From Methanoculleus methanifontis (GTDB lineage Archaea; Halobacteriota; Methanomicrobia; Methanomicrobiales; Methanoculleaceae), in contig NZ_VCYI01000004.1 in the NCBI RefSeq assembly GCF_030464365.1, positions 62,001 to 126,000 on the forward strand: a stretch of 64,000 nt of DNA, read 5' to 3'. The notes under the pieces are model-generated. The model was not told the DNA's origin. It did not search any database and worked only from the letters and a program-made list of their open reading frames with translations. A program made the position numbers and the translations under genes. This document shows, piece by piece, positions 38,170 through 46,700 of the stretch (positions are counted from its first letter, which is position 1; each line of letters opens with the position of its first letter).

Positions 38170-39090
38170 TCACTCCTCCTTTTTTCCGTTCGAGAGCGGG
38201 AAATACTGCTGATAGACGCGTCTGCGCTCGTCGATGTCGGTGTGCAGGTAGATCTCGGTCGTCTTGATGGAGGAGTGCCCCAGGTTCTCCTGCACGACGC
38301 GGAGGTTCTTCGACCTCCGATAGAGTTCGCTCGCGTAAGAATGGCGAATTTTATGTGGCGTAATCCCGGAAGGAGCGCATTGCTTGAAGAGATGCTGGAC
38401 GGTTCGCGGGGAGATGTGGTTGCCCTGCTGACCTATAAAGAGCGGCCCCTCGATCTTGTTGCCGATGAACCGGTTAATCTCTTCGAGCGTCTCTTCGTCG
38501 ATGAAAACAGTCCTTATCTTGTCACCCTTGCCCTTCACCCGTATCGTCTGCTCCTCGAAATCGATGTCCTCAACATTTATAGCACAGAGTTCCGAAACAC
38601 GGACACCAGTGGCGTAGATGAGGCGAACTATCAGCCGGTCGCGCTCGTTCTCGATGGTGTTGATCAGGCGGATGACCTGACTGTGTTTAAGGTATTTCAG
38701 TTCCTGATTCTTGATCCGGGGCCGCTCCACCCCGAGCATCGGGTCGGCGACAACGGCCCCCTGCACGTAGAGATACCTGTAAAACGAAGAGAGCGTCGAG
38801 ATCATCCGGTGGAGAGTCTTGGGCTTATAATCCTGATTCTCCGCAAGATACGAGAAGAAATCAGTAACAAGAGCTGCAGAGACGTTGACGTCCGCATCCA
38901 GCGGAGCGCTCTCGAACGCAGTCTCATCGAACGAGACCTCACCGGAATCCGAATTCTGCCGCAGCCAGGCGTATCGGGCGAAACGCCGAATGGTCTGCAG
39001 GTATTTTTCGATGGTCCGGGGCGAATAATTCCGCATCCGGAGGTAACTGCTGAAGCGATCCAGCCATTCCGAGAAACAGGCGTTTTCCAT
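38170..39090 (-). CDS. tyrosine recombinase of the Xer type
   Basis: Site-specific recombinase. From MENACFSEWLDRFSSYLRMR the protein is 306 residues, with the N-terminal SAM-like core-binding domain and a catalytic domain showing all expected residues: R in YATGVRVSELCAI, the K-region VKGKGDKIRTVFI, HKIRHSYASELYRR (HxxR), LGHSSIKTTEIYLHTD with the second histidine and the nucleophile tyrosine. The length and lack of extra domains fit chromosomal XerA-like proteins rather than a phage integrase. The frame is open 26 codons upstream, past a likely AT-rich promoter element, so I start at 39090. No integrated element is visible around it. Confidence 0.9.
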   Translation of the reverse strand: MENACFSEWLDRFSSYLRMRNYSPRTIEKYLQTIRRFARYAWLRQNSDSGEVSFDETAFESAPLDADVNVSAALVTDFFSYLAENQDYKPKTLHRMISTLSSFYRYLYVQGAVVADPMLGVERPRIKNQELKYLKHSQVIRLINTIENERDRLIVRLIYATGVRVSELCAINVEDIDFEEQTIRVKGKGDKIRTVFIDEETLEEINRFIGNKIEGPLFIGQQGNHISPRTVQHLFKQCAPSGITPHKIRHSYASELYRRSKNLRVVQENLGHSSIKTTEIYLHTDIDERRRVYQQYFPLSNGKKEE

Positions 39091-39915
39091 TGTACAATAA
39101 ATTAAATAACGGAGCATATCAATATTGCGGTAAATGCCTATTCCCCGCAACGGATCGTATCGCCACAAAAACAGGACCCCACACAGGGAGGTTCACCGAC
39201 CCCATACACACCCACGCCGAGAGAGCCAATGCAAGAGGGCATCCCGATCCCCGGACAAACGCGACAGACGGGCAGATACACAACAGGAGGAACGACCCCA
39301 CCGGAGGCATGCCCCCACGGGAGGCGGCCCAGAATCCCCGGCGTAGGCTCCAGAAAAGCCCAAAAACGCATCCCAGAGGTTGCAGACAGATCGGGCCGAC
39401 CAGAACCCTAAAAAAAGTATGGTGATGCAGATAGTGTCGGAGTTAGGAGGTATGAAGGGGCCGCCATCCCAGGTGGACAGGGAAGCAAACCCTGTGGAAT
39501 ACGTCCTCATTCAAGTATATGAACCCCTTACCGCGCGGGGAGAAAGTGAACGACCAGGGAGCAGCACCGGCGCCACGCGACCCGCACCCCCCGCCCACAT
39601 ATAAATGACCCCCACAATCAAGCACAGGCGCCCGATCGACCACTCCAGCAACCTCCACTATAGACCCAGGCATGATCAGCGCTCAAAATTGCGATACGAG
39701 GGCACCGGATCCCGATGACCCGGCGTAGAATACCAGGGCCACAGCACACCCGGGAGAAAAGGCAAGGCAGAGACCCTCCAGCAAGCGTTTCATACAACCG
39801 GGTATTTATCCGAACCCAGCTCTCATCGGAACATCGCACCCACGAGATCAGGCAACTCAAACGCTACACCTTGTGGGAAAGTCGTCTTTCGCGGCTTCGC
39901 GCTCTTCGCGTGAGA

Positions 39916-40014
39916 CCTTATCACCACCTTATCACCACCTTATCACCACCTTATCACCACCTTATCACCACCTTATCACCACCTTATCACCACCTTATCA
40001 CCACCTTATCACCA
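39916..40014 (+). repeat. tandem repeat, 9 perfect copies of an 11-bp unit
   Basis: The unit CCTTATCACCA is repeated nine times without a mismatch. It begins right at the end of a dispersed CGCGAAG-type repeat whose tail reads GCGTGAGACCTTATCACCA. The single-copy relative at about 38044-38065 ends GCGTGAGATCTTGTCACCAT, so the array looks like an expansion of that tail. Confidence 0.95.
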
Positions 40015-40302
40015 CCTCACGCTAAAGGCGGCCAGAAATCCGCCAGGTCACGAAAGGGAACCGATGATTGGACCTCCTCAAAAATTTGAACCTGATTCGG
40101 GCGTCTTCACCCAGTTGCCTAAAGGAATGCCGTTCCCGACGATCGATACCGCCTTTGAAGCCCAATACAATTTCAACCGCCCGATCGATGCCGGCCCCCC
40201 AAGCGGCGATTATTGCACTCCAAACGGAGCGCCACGCCACCTACATCACCGACTTACCCCCCCAACACCTGGGAGCAAAGAGGCACACATAAACCCCATA
40301 AT

Positions 40303-40310
40303 GCTATATA
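40303..40310 (+). promoter_or_regulatory. TATA box upstream of the DUF5806-like gene
   Basis: GCTATATA, followed by G, in a GC-rich setting. Predicted transcript start near 40332 leaves a leader of about 110 nt before the ATG at 40445. Confidence 0.5.
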
Positions 40311-40444
40311 GTGAAAGGAGGCGATCGTGACGCCGGCAGCACCTACACAGCAATCCGATCCCGGCGGCGCATCCGGTTTCTTTTGAACCACCGCCGTTCA
40401 ACCAGCCTTATTGAAATAGCAAAACCAACAAGAAGGTAGGTAAA

Positions 40445-41047
40445 ATGGAAGATCCTGACAGCATCAAAGACCCGAACAAGTACCAGAAATTCAAGAAGGT
40501 GGATGGCGCCACCTACCAGCGGGTCAACCAGTTCCTGCGCAAACACACCCACATCACCGCACGTGAATGGGCCATAGCACGGCTCTGCGCAGACTTCAAG
40601 ACCACCAGCGGCTCGGAGATGACGTTCATCGGTGAGAACCTTCCCGAACTCTGCCCGTTCATGGTTGACTCCTACTCGCCGCAGGCGGTCAACCAGGCAC
40701 GGAGCTCGTTCAAGAAGAAGGTGAAGAAAGCCGGAGCCACGTTCTTTTACGGGGCCATGTGCGGCTTTTTCACCGCGGAGGAACTCGACGAGATCCTCTT
40801 TGAGGCGAGCGAAGTCGCCCGGTTCTTGCTAGAGGTAGAAGGAACGAGCCTGAACCTCGACGACGAGATCGACGTCGAGGACAGAATCACGGAGGTGATG
40901 CGGGGCGTGGCCGAGGCTGCTTCGGTCATCCTAAAGGCCAGGCCCGGCCAAGAGGATGTGACCCCGGAAGTCGAGAGCCAGGAAGTAGAAGAACCAGGAG
41001 AAGAACCGGAAGTACACGATCAAGAAGAAGGAGAGGAAGAAGTATGA
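40445..41047 (+). CDS. conserved methanogen protein (DUF5806-like) with acidic tail
   Basis: The 200-residue protein begins MEDPDSIKDPNKYQKFKKVD and has a conserved-looking core to about residue 160 (REWAIARLCADFKTTSGSEM, NQARSSFKKKVKKAGATFFY), then a tail made almost only of E, V, P, Q, D and G. I recall this N-terminus from an archaeal uncharacterised family (DUF5806) but know no function. No membrane segment or cysteine pattern. It overlaps the MobB-MoaE fusion by 4 bases, so they are co-translated. Confidence 0.8.
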   Translation: MEDPDSIKDPNKYQKFKKVDGATYQRVNQFLRKHTHITAREWAIARLCADFKTTSGSEMTFIGENLPELCPFMVDSYSPQAVNQARSSFKKKVKKAGATFFYGAMCGFFTAEELDEILFEASEVARFLLEVEGTSLNLDDEIDVEDRITEVMRGVAEAASVILKARPGQEDVTPEVESQEVEEPGEEPEVHDQEEGEEEV

Positions 41048-41799
41048 AGATCATACAGGTCGTCGGCCGTTCGAACGCCGGGAAGACCACGTTCATAAAG
41101 AACCTGATCGGGGCGCTTTCCAGACATGGGGGCGTCGGAGCAGTCAAACATCTGGGGCACCACGGCTTTTCGCTTGAGCCCGGCAAGGATACCACCGCGT
41201 ATTATGAATCGCATGCCGCTATATCCGGTGGTGTCGATGAAGAGAAATCGGTCATCGTCAGGCGCGAGAACGATCTTAACCCTACCCTGGAGGCCCTCTG
41301 CAACGCCGGGATCGAGTATGCTATACTCGAGGGATTCAAGTCGAGATCGTTCCCGAGGATCGTGATCGGCGATCTCGATAGCGAGAACGTCGTGCTCCGC
41401 AACCCCACCATCGAGGAGGTGATCGCCGCACTCGACCGATTCGAAGACTACTATACCGTCGAGGGGCTGGTCAGGGAACTGAAGCGCGAGTGCGACATCT
41501 CGCACGCCGGGGCCATCCTCACGTTCAACGGAATCGTCAGGGAATGGTCGGGGGACGACCGGACCGAATACATGGATTTCAACGAGACCGTCGACGCCGT
41601 GGCGGAGAACATCCGGAAAGAGATGGAAACCGTCCCGGGAATCATCGGCGCCCGGTTCTACCACCGGAAAGGGCGCCTCTATGCTGGAGAGGATATAACA
41701 TATCTTGCTATACTTGCGGAACACCGGCAGGAGGCGTTCGCCGCCGCCGCCAACGCAATTGACAGGCTAAAACGAGAACTACACGACGTGGAGAAGTGA
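41044..41799 (+). CDS. MobB-MoaE fusion, molybdopterin cofactor protein
   Basis: Residues 1 to about 130 are a MobB P-loop domain: GRSNAGKTTFIKNLIGAL (Walker A about 8-16), AVKHLGHHGFSLEPGKDT and ILEGFKSRSFPRIVI. Residues about 148-251 are a MoaE molybdopterin-synthase large-subunit domain: SHAGAILTFNGIVREWS, TEYMDFNETVD and LAILAEHRQEAFAAAANAID then RLKREL. MoaE normally ends with a PxWKxE motif that helps form the active site; here the chain ends HDVEK instead. So the MobB half looks competent and the MoaE half may be altered. No MoaD is in the window. Domain calls are by eye but clear. Confidence 0.88.
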   Translation: MKIIQVVGRSNAGKTTFIKNLIGALSRHGGVGAVKHLGHHGFSLEPGKDTTAYYESHAAISGGVDEEKSVIVRRENDLNPTLEALCNAGIEYAILEGFKSRSFPRIVIGDLDSENVVLRNPTIEEVIAALDRFEDYYTVEGLVRELKRECDISHAGAILTFNGIVREWSGDDRTEYMDFNETVDAVAENIRKEMETVPGIIGARFYHRKGRLYAGEDITYLAILAEHRQEAFAAAANAIDRLKRELHDVEK

Positions 41800-41803
41800 T
41801 GGG

Positions 41804-43174
41804 ATGCGAAATGGAAAACAGATGTTTGGAACGAACGGCGTGCGGGGTGTGATCGGAGAGACGATGTCGCCGGCCCTCGTCCTCAAGATCGGCGCAGCGC
41901 TCGGATCGATGAGGAGAGGCACCATCGCAGTCGGCAGAGACACGCGAACATCCGGCGAAGCCCTGACCCATGCCCTCAAGGCCGGACTCCTGATGACGGG
42001 GTGCGACGTGGTGGACATGGGCGTCCTCCCCACCCCGGCCCTGCAGTACATCATCAAGACCAACCGGTTTGGCGGCGGCGCGATGATCACCGCATCCCAC
42101 AACCCGCCCGAGTATAACGGCGTGAAGATCGTCGAGGCCGACGGTACCGAGATGTCCGATGAGGAGATCATCCGGCTCGAAGGCCGGTTCTTTGCAGAGG
42201 AGTTCGATGTGGTCGAGTGGGACGGTGTCGGCAAGGAGAGCGCCGCACCCGTCCGGCTGGAGGAGTACATCGAGGCCGTCGTGAACCACTTCCCGGAAGG
42301 CATCGGCAAGGGCATGACCGTCGTCGTCGACCCCGGCTCCGGGCCCGCAGCGCTCACGACCCCGATCATCCTCTCGAGGATGGGGTGCCGGGTCCATACC
42401 ATCAACGGCAGGCTCGACGGCACCTTCCCGGGCCGGATGCCTGAACCGACACCCGAAGGATTGCAGCCCCTCTCGGAGATGGTTCTCGCTACGGGCGCCG
42501 ACTTCGGGGTGGCACACGACGGCGACGCCGACCGGGCGGTCTTCGTCGACACCAAAGGACGCTATATAGAAGAGAACTACGAGTTCGGTCTCATCGAGGA
42601 CTATGTCTGCGGTAGGAACGGCAGCGGGCTCGTCGTCACCCCGGTCGCTACCTCCAGGTTGATCAGGGATATTGCGGAGAAACACAACTGCACCGTCGAC
42701 TACACAGCCGTAGGGAGCATTTACGTTGCGAGAAGGATGATCGAACTGATCGGCGAGGGCAGGAACGTCTCGTTCGGGGGCGAAGGAAACGGCGGGCTGA
42801 TATATCCCGACCACCAGTTCTGCCGGGACGGGGGCATGACCGCCGCCATGATGGTGGCGGTGCTCGCGAGCCATCAGAACAGAAAACTCTCGGATATCGT
42901 CGACGAACTCCCCGCGTATCACCTGGTCAAGGAGAAATACCACACTGGCGACCCGTCCGCGCTGGTCCGCACCGTCGAAGAGGCATTCGCGGGAGAGACC
43001 GTCGAGAAGATCGACGGCATCAAGATCATCAGGGACAACGTCTGGGCGCTGGTGCGGGCATCGGGCACGGAACCGATGATCAGGATCATGATCGAGGCAA
43101 AAGACCCGGCCGTCGCGGACGCCATGTACCGGGAGATTATGATGGTTGCGATGGACGGGACGCCCAGAGCATGA
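41804..43174 (+). CDS. glmM: phosphoglucosamine mutase-like phosphohexomutase
   Basis: Interconverts hexose-6- and -1-phosphates, probably glucosamine phosphate, for UDP-GlcNAc. The 456-residue protein has FGTNGVRGVIGE, VGRDTRTSGEAL, the phosphoserine loop ITASHNPPEYNGVKI, the metal loop AHDGDADRAVFVD, sugar-binding GGEGNGGLIYP and the phosphate-binding RASGTEPMIRIMIE. The last residues MDGTPRA are encoded by the first unit of the 45-bp tandem repeat, so the natural C-terminus may have been replaced. Start could also be the ATG at 41822. Archaeal members can also act on mannose or glucose phosphates. Confidence 0.92.
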   Translation: MRNGKQMFGTNGVRGVIGETMSPALVLKIGAALGSMRRGTIAVGRDTRTSGEALTHALKAGLLMTGCDVVDMGVLPTPALQYIIKTNRFGGGAMITASHNPPEYNGVKIVEADGTEMSDEEIIRLEGRFFAEEFDVVEWDGVGKESAAPVRLEEYIEAVVNHFPEGIGKGMTVVVDPGSGPAALTTPIILSRMGCRVHTINGRLDGTFPGRMPEPTPEGLQPLSEMVLATGADFGVAHDGDADRAVFVDTKGRYIEENYEFGLIEDYVCGRNGSGLVVTPVATSRLIRDIAEKHNCTVDYTAVGSIYVARRMIELIGEGRNVSFGGEGNGGLIYPDHQFCRDGGMTAAMMVAVLASHQNRKLSDIVDELPAYHLVKEKYHTGDPSALVRTVEEAFAGETVEKIDGIKIIRDNVWALVRASGTEPMIRIMIEAKDPAVADAMYREIMMVAMDGTPRA

Positions 43175-43298
43175 GCACCGCAGGTGCGAAGTGCGATGGA
43201 CGGGACGCCCAGAGCATGAGCACCGCAGGTGCGAAGTGCGATGGACGGGACGCCCAGAGCATGAGCACCGCAGGTGCGAAGTGCGATGGACGGGACGC
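43148..43298 (+). repeat. 45-bp tandem array, 3 perfect copies plus 16 bases
   Basis: Units start at 43148, 43193, 43238 and 43283 (partial). Each holds two mini-hairpins, GGG ACG CCC and CACC GCA GGTG, joined by AGAGCATGAG and closed by CGAAGT. The first unit contains the last nine codons of glmM including its stop. Confidence 0.95.
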
Positions 43299-43727
43299 GA
43301 CCGGCCGAAGGGCGGGAGCATGAGAAAACGCGAAGCGTTTCGAGTTGCGACGGTTCAGTAGAAACGACTGCAGTAGGACAGGAGTTCGAGCACCGTCAGG
43401 CGCGAAAGAGAGTCATACATATAACCGAACTTTGCCTCCTTCGCGGCTCGCAGACAGGTTATGAGAGACAACGCGGCCTCACGCGAAAGACGCGAAGCCG
43501 CGAAGTGCGAAGGACAACACCCTTTGGGCCAGAGCACGAGCACCAGGTGCACGCGGTCTGTCTGGCACGATCGCCTCACCGCGCCCGACCCCTCACCGCA
43601 GGATCGGCACCCCCATAGAGCAGTTCTGCCCGGGGTGCTCGGGATGACCGTTATCCTCTACCTAATCCCCGATATTTTTGAGGAACACTCCAATTCCGTT
43701 GAAAAACATTCTTGTGAGAGGAGGGCA
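43299..43727. repeat. degenerate hairpin units and a dispersed CGCGAAG repeat
   Basis: After the perfect array the pattern decays: GCC GAA GGGC, then AAACGC GAA GCGTTT (about 43324-43338), GACGGTTCAGTAGAAACGAC, and GAGCACCGTCAGGCGCGAA. A forward CGCGAAG repeat is at about 43474-43510, then GAGCACGAGCACCAGGTGC at about 43535. From 43580 to the TATA box at 43730 I recognise nothing and see no gene. Confidence 0.6.
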
Positions 43728-43729
43728 AT

Positions 43730-43737
43730 CTATATAT
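43730..43737 (+). promoter_or_regulatory. TATA box for the helical-repeat protein gene
   Basis: CTATATAT, about 55 nt before the ATG at 43788. A GGGAGAG ribosome site follows at about 43770. Confidence 0.6.
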
Positions 43738-43787
43738 CTGATAATAGACATGCATGATGCAGAACCCACGGGAGAGCGCTGATCAAA

Positions 43788-46700
43788 ATGGATGGAAAAC
43801 TACAGATAAAACAGAAGATCAACTCCGCTATCTCTTCTGGTGATCTGCGTGAGCTTGAAAAGGTGGTTTCGGACATATCAGAGACCCAGACGAGGAAGGA
43901 GAAGCGATCACTCTACGAGCAGATGAATGCCGCCCTGGTCGAAGCGGCGTTTAACGAAGGCCAACCGGAACTCTTAAGCCAGCTCGTCGAACTGACCAGA
44001 GAAGAGATATTCGACCTCACCAAACGCACCGCCGCTGTCTATAGCGAGAAAAAAGACGCACCATGGTTCTCGGCGATATTCACCCTTGTCGATAAACTCG
44101 ACCGCAAAAGCCATCAATCCGATATCCTCGCCAGGATCTCCCGTGACCTGGTCCAGGCCGGGGTCGATACCGGCGACATCCACTACATCGAAAAAGCTGG
44201 AGAGGCCTTCGATAAGATCAGCATCCGCAAATACCGTTCAGCAATCCTCTCGGAGATCATCCCGCTCTTCATCCAATACGGACAGAAGCATCAGAACGTC
44301 GACATCATGCAATATGCCCTCCAGATGCTTCCCGAAATCGGCGACATATCGCGGCAATCGCAACTCCACGCCGACGTGGCCCGGGCAATCGCCGGAGCGG
44401 GGATCGAATCCGGCGACATTAACCTCGTGATCAGCGGGCTTTCAAGCGCCACGGAGATCAACCAGAAGATCCGGCGCACCAACTCGATCGCCGACATCGT
44501 GGAAGCTGCCTGGAAATCCTCTCTGAAGAAGGAGATCTCTGATATCGAACGGGCCCTCGACTCTCTCCCGGATATCCCCGAAGAGCGGCTCACGGAGGTT
44601 CTCGCAATCCTGACCGAGCAGCTCCTCGACCGCCAGCGGGACAAGAAACAGGTATACACCAAACTGCTCAGGATCGACGACGAAAAACCGTGGGCAGGCC
44701 AGACCCTCGTCCTCGAACTCCTGAAGAAAGCCGAGCGGAGCGGGGAGCGCTGGTTCCTCGAGAAGGCATTCGAGTTCAACGCCCGGGGCGCAGAGACCCA
44801 ACTCCCCATCGAAGAGATCGTCCTCTCCGGGATCGCGGTCGTTGAGAAGAGCGGCAACCCGACCATCCTCCTCGACATCACACCGCTGATCGACGAGTCC
44901 TGCGATGCTGCGAAAGCGGCTCAACTCTACCGGCAGATCACCGACGCACTCTCCCGAATGGGGGACTTCTATCACGCAATCGAGGTGATGAAAAAAGCCA
45001 GCAGCAGTGCGCAGAGGATAAACGCCCAATTTTTCGATACCAGTGTCCGCCTGATCAAGGAGGGTGTCCGGCGCGACGAGATCGGGCTCGTCCGCGAGAA
45101 CATCCTCGCCACACTGGATATCGATATCGCCGATTCGCTGGTTCACCAGGCGGTGACCGACTTCTGCAAGGAGTACGACTTTGACGAGGTCGTCAGGCAC
45201 ATACCGGCCATAAAGGAACTCGCGGGCTCGCACCGCACACAGGACACCCTGCTTCTCGAGTGCAACACCATCCTGATCGAGCGGGGGTTCGTCCGCCAGA
45301 AGGAGCCGTCGGCGCTCGTTGATCTGGTGAGCCAGATTGGAGAACAAGACCTGCGCGAGCAGGCAATCTCAACCATCGCAGTCGAGATGGCAAGGATCGG
45401 CGTCGCCCGAAAAGACCGGGATCTCCTCCGGCACGCGACCGGACTCACCTGCGAGATCATGGATCAGCGAGCGCGGGCCGAAGCGATGGGAGGCATCGTC
45501 GATCAGGCTGCCGTGCTCGCAGTCGAGGACGGTGACCTCGACCTGCTCCACGGGATGCGGGTTCTCTCCACGTCCCTCTTAGAGCAGGACTACTGCCTTT
45601 TTGCGATGGGCAAGGTCGTTCACGGCCTGATCATGTACGGGATCGAACAACTCTCGCTCCAGGCGCTGGACGAGGCGGCCCAGATCCTCTCCCAGATTGC
45701 CGACCCGTCCCTGCAGCGGCAACTGGCCGATCCCCTCGTCGAAGGCTACGTCCGGGTCGGGAGCCTGCAGGTGGCAGACCAGATCTCCCGGGGGAAGGCG
45801 CAGATCTTCGACGGCATGATGGAGCCGTTCGAGATCGCGCTCGACCTCCTCAAGGCCAGCACCCCGCACGAGGAGATATCGATCAAGATAGCAAGTTACG
45901 TCGATATCATGCTCGAGTACACGCAGGTCTACGCAAGCCCGATCTTTGCGGCGCCCATGTCGTTCCTCTCCCTGGAGATCGACGGGGAGTACGAGCGGAC
46001 CGCCATGATCCAGCGGATCCTCACGTTCTTCACCGACTACACGAAAGAGTTCGACTCGGCCGATCCCTATGAGGTGACGGCGTATCTGCTCGAGGGGATC
46101 GAAGGAGGTGCAGCAGCGCAGCCGGTGCTCGAACTGATGTACCGGCTCCTCGAGCACACCAGCGACGTCTATGCACGCTACACCGGGATGTACCGGATCG
46201 TGAGTGCCTACTCGGCTCTCGAAAACGTTGAGCAGGCCGAGACGATCATCCGGAGGCTCCACGAGACCATCGGCGATCTCTCCGACCCATCCGTCCGCGC
46301 GATCATGCTCTCCGACCTCGCCGGACTCATGGCCGGGATCGATCACGATGCAGCCAGGGAGTATCTTGCCGAGGCGCAGAAGACGCTTGATGACATAGGG
46401 ATCGAGCGGGAGGCATTCGTCAGGAAGAACCTGATCTATGCCGCAAGGAACCTCAGTGCTGTAAGCCGGCAGGAGAAGGACGTCGAATGGGCTATGGGAC
46501 AGGTCGGCAGGATCGAGGATCCGGTCGAGTACGTGGACGCTCTCGCGGCGGTCTTCGACATGGTCAGCGAACCTGCACAGAGAAAAGAGATTCTCTCGTC
46601 GATGTGTCACACTGTCGTGAACATCCCCTCTCCCTACGTCCGGCTCTCGATGCTCTTTGACGTGGCGCAGTTCGCCGAGACGTACGGTGACGAAGAGGAG

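Larger units (their letters stand above)
39091..40444. other. 1.35-kb gene-free stretch, AC-rich on the plus strand
   Basis: No recognised gene. By eye 39130-39420 and 39600-39800 are rich in A and C on the plus strand. TATA-like boxes lie at about 39514-39520 and 39598-39605 (ACATATAAATG) without a credible frame behind them. A 61-codon frame (39419-39604) reads like protein in part but has no good start signals. A dispersed CGCGAAG repeat (about 39887-39915) runs into the 11-bp tandem repeat at 39916. A TATA box at 40303 ends the stretch. Confidence 0.55.

Noticed and set aside
39419-39604. 61-codon plus-strand frame (MVMQIVSELGG...) in the AC-rich gap
   Set aside because: Part of it reads like protein (DREANPVEYVLIQVYEPL), but the only AT-rich promoter-like box is too close to the ATG, the ribosome site is only one base from the inner ATG, and the tail is low-complexity Pro/Ala.
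40327-40386. 20-codon GTG frame (MTPAAPTQQSDPGG...) with a GGAGGCG site before the 40445 gene
   Set aside because: The TATA box at 40303-40310 predicts transcription from about 40332, after the GTG, so it would not be translated from that message. No family resemblance.
43148-43298. Possible CRISPR array
   Set aside because: The 45-bp copies are directly adjacent with no unique spacers; it is a plain tandem repeat. The same holds for 63086-63277.
41708-43321. Long minus-strand open frame opposite glmM
   Set aside because: It is a shadow frame: the amino-acid content is Asp/Arg/His-heavy, and glmM on the plus strand shows every phosphohexomutase motif.
43146-43361. Repeat-encoded open frame MRWTGRPEHEHRRCEV... 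(plus strand)
   Set aside because: It arises because 45 is divisible by 3, leaving all frames open through the array; it is rich in Arg/His/Glu with no start signals.
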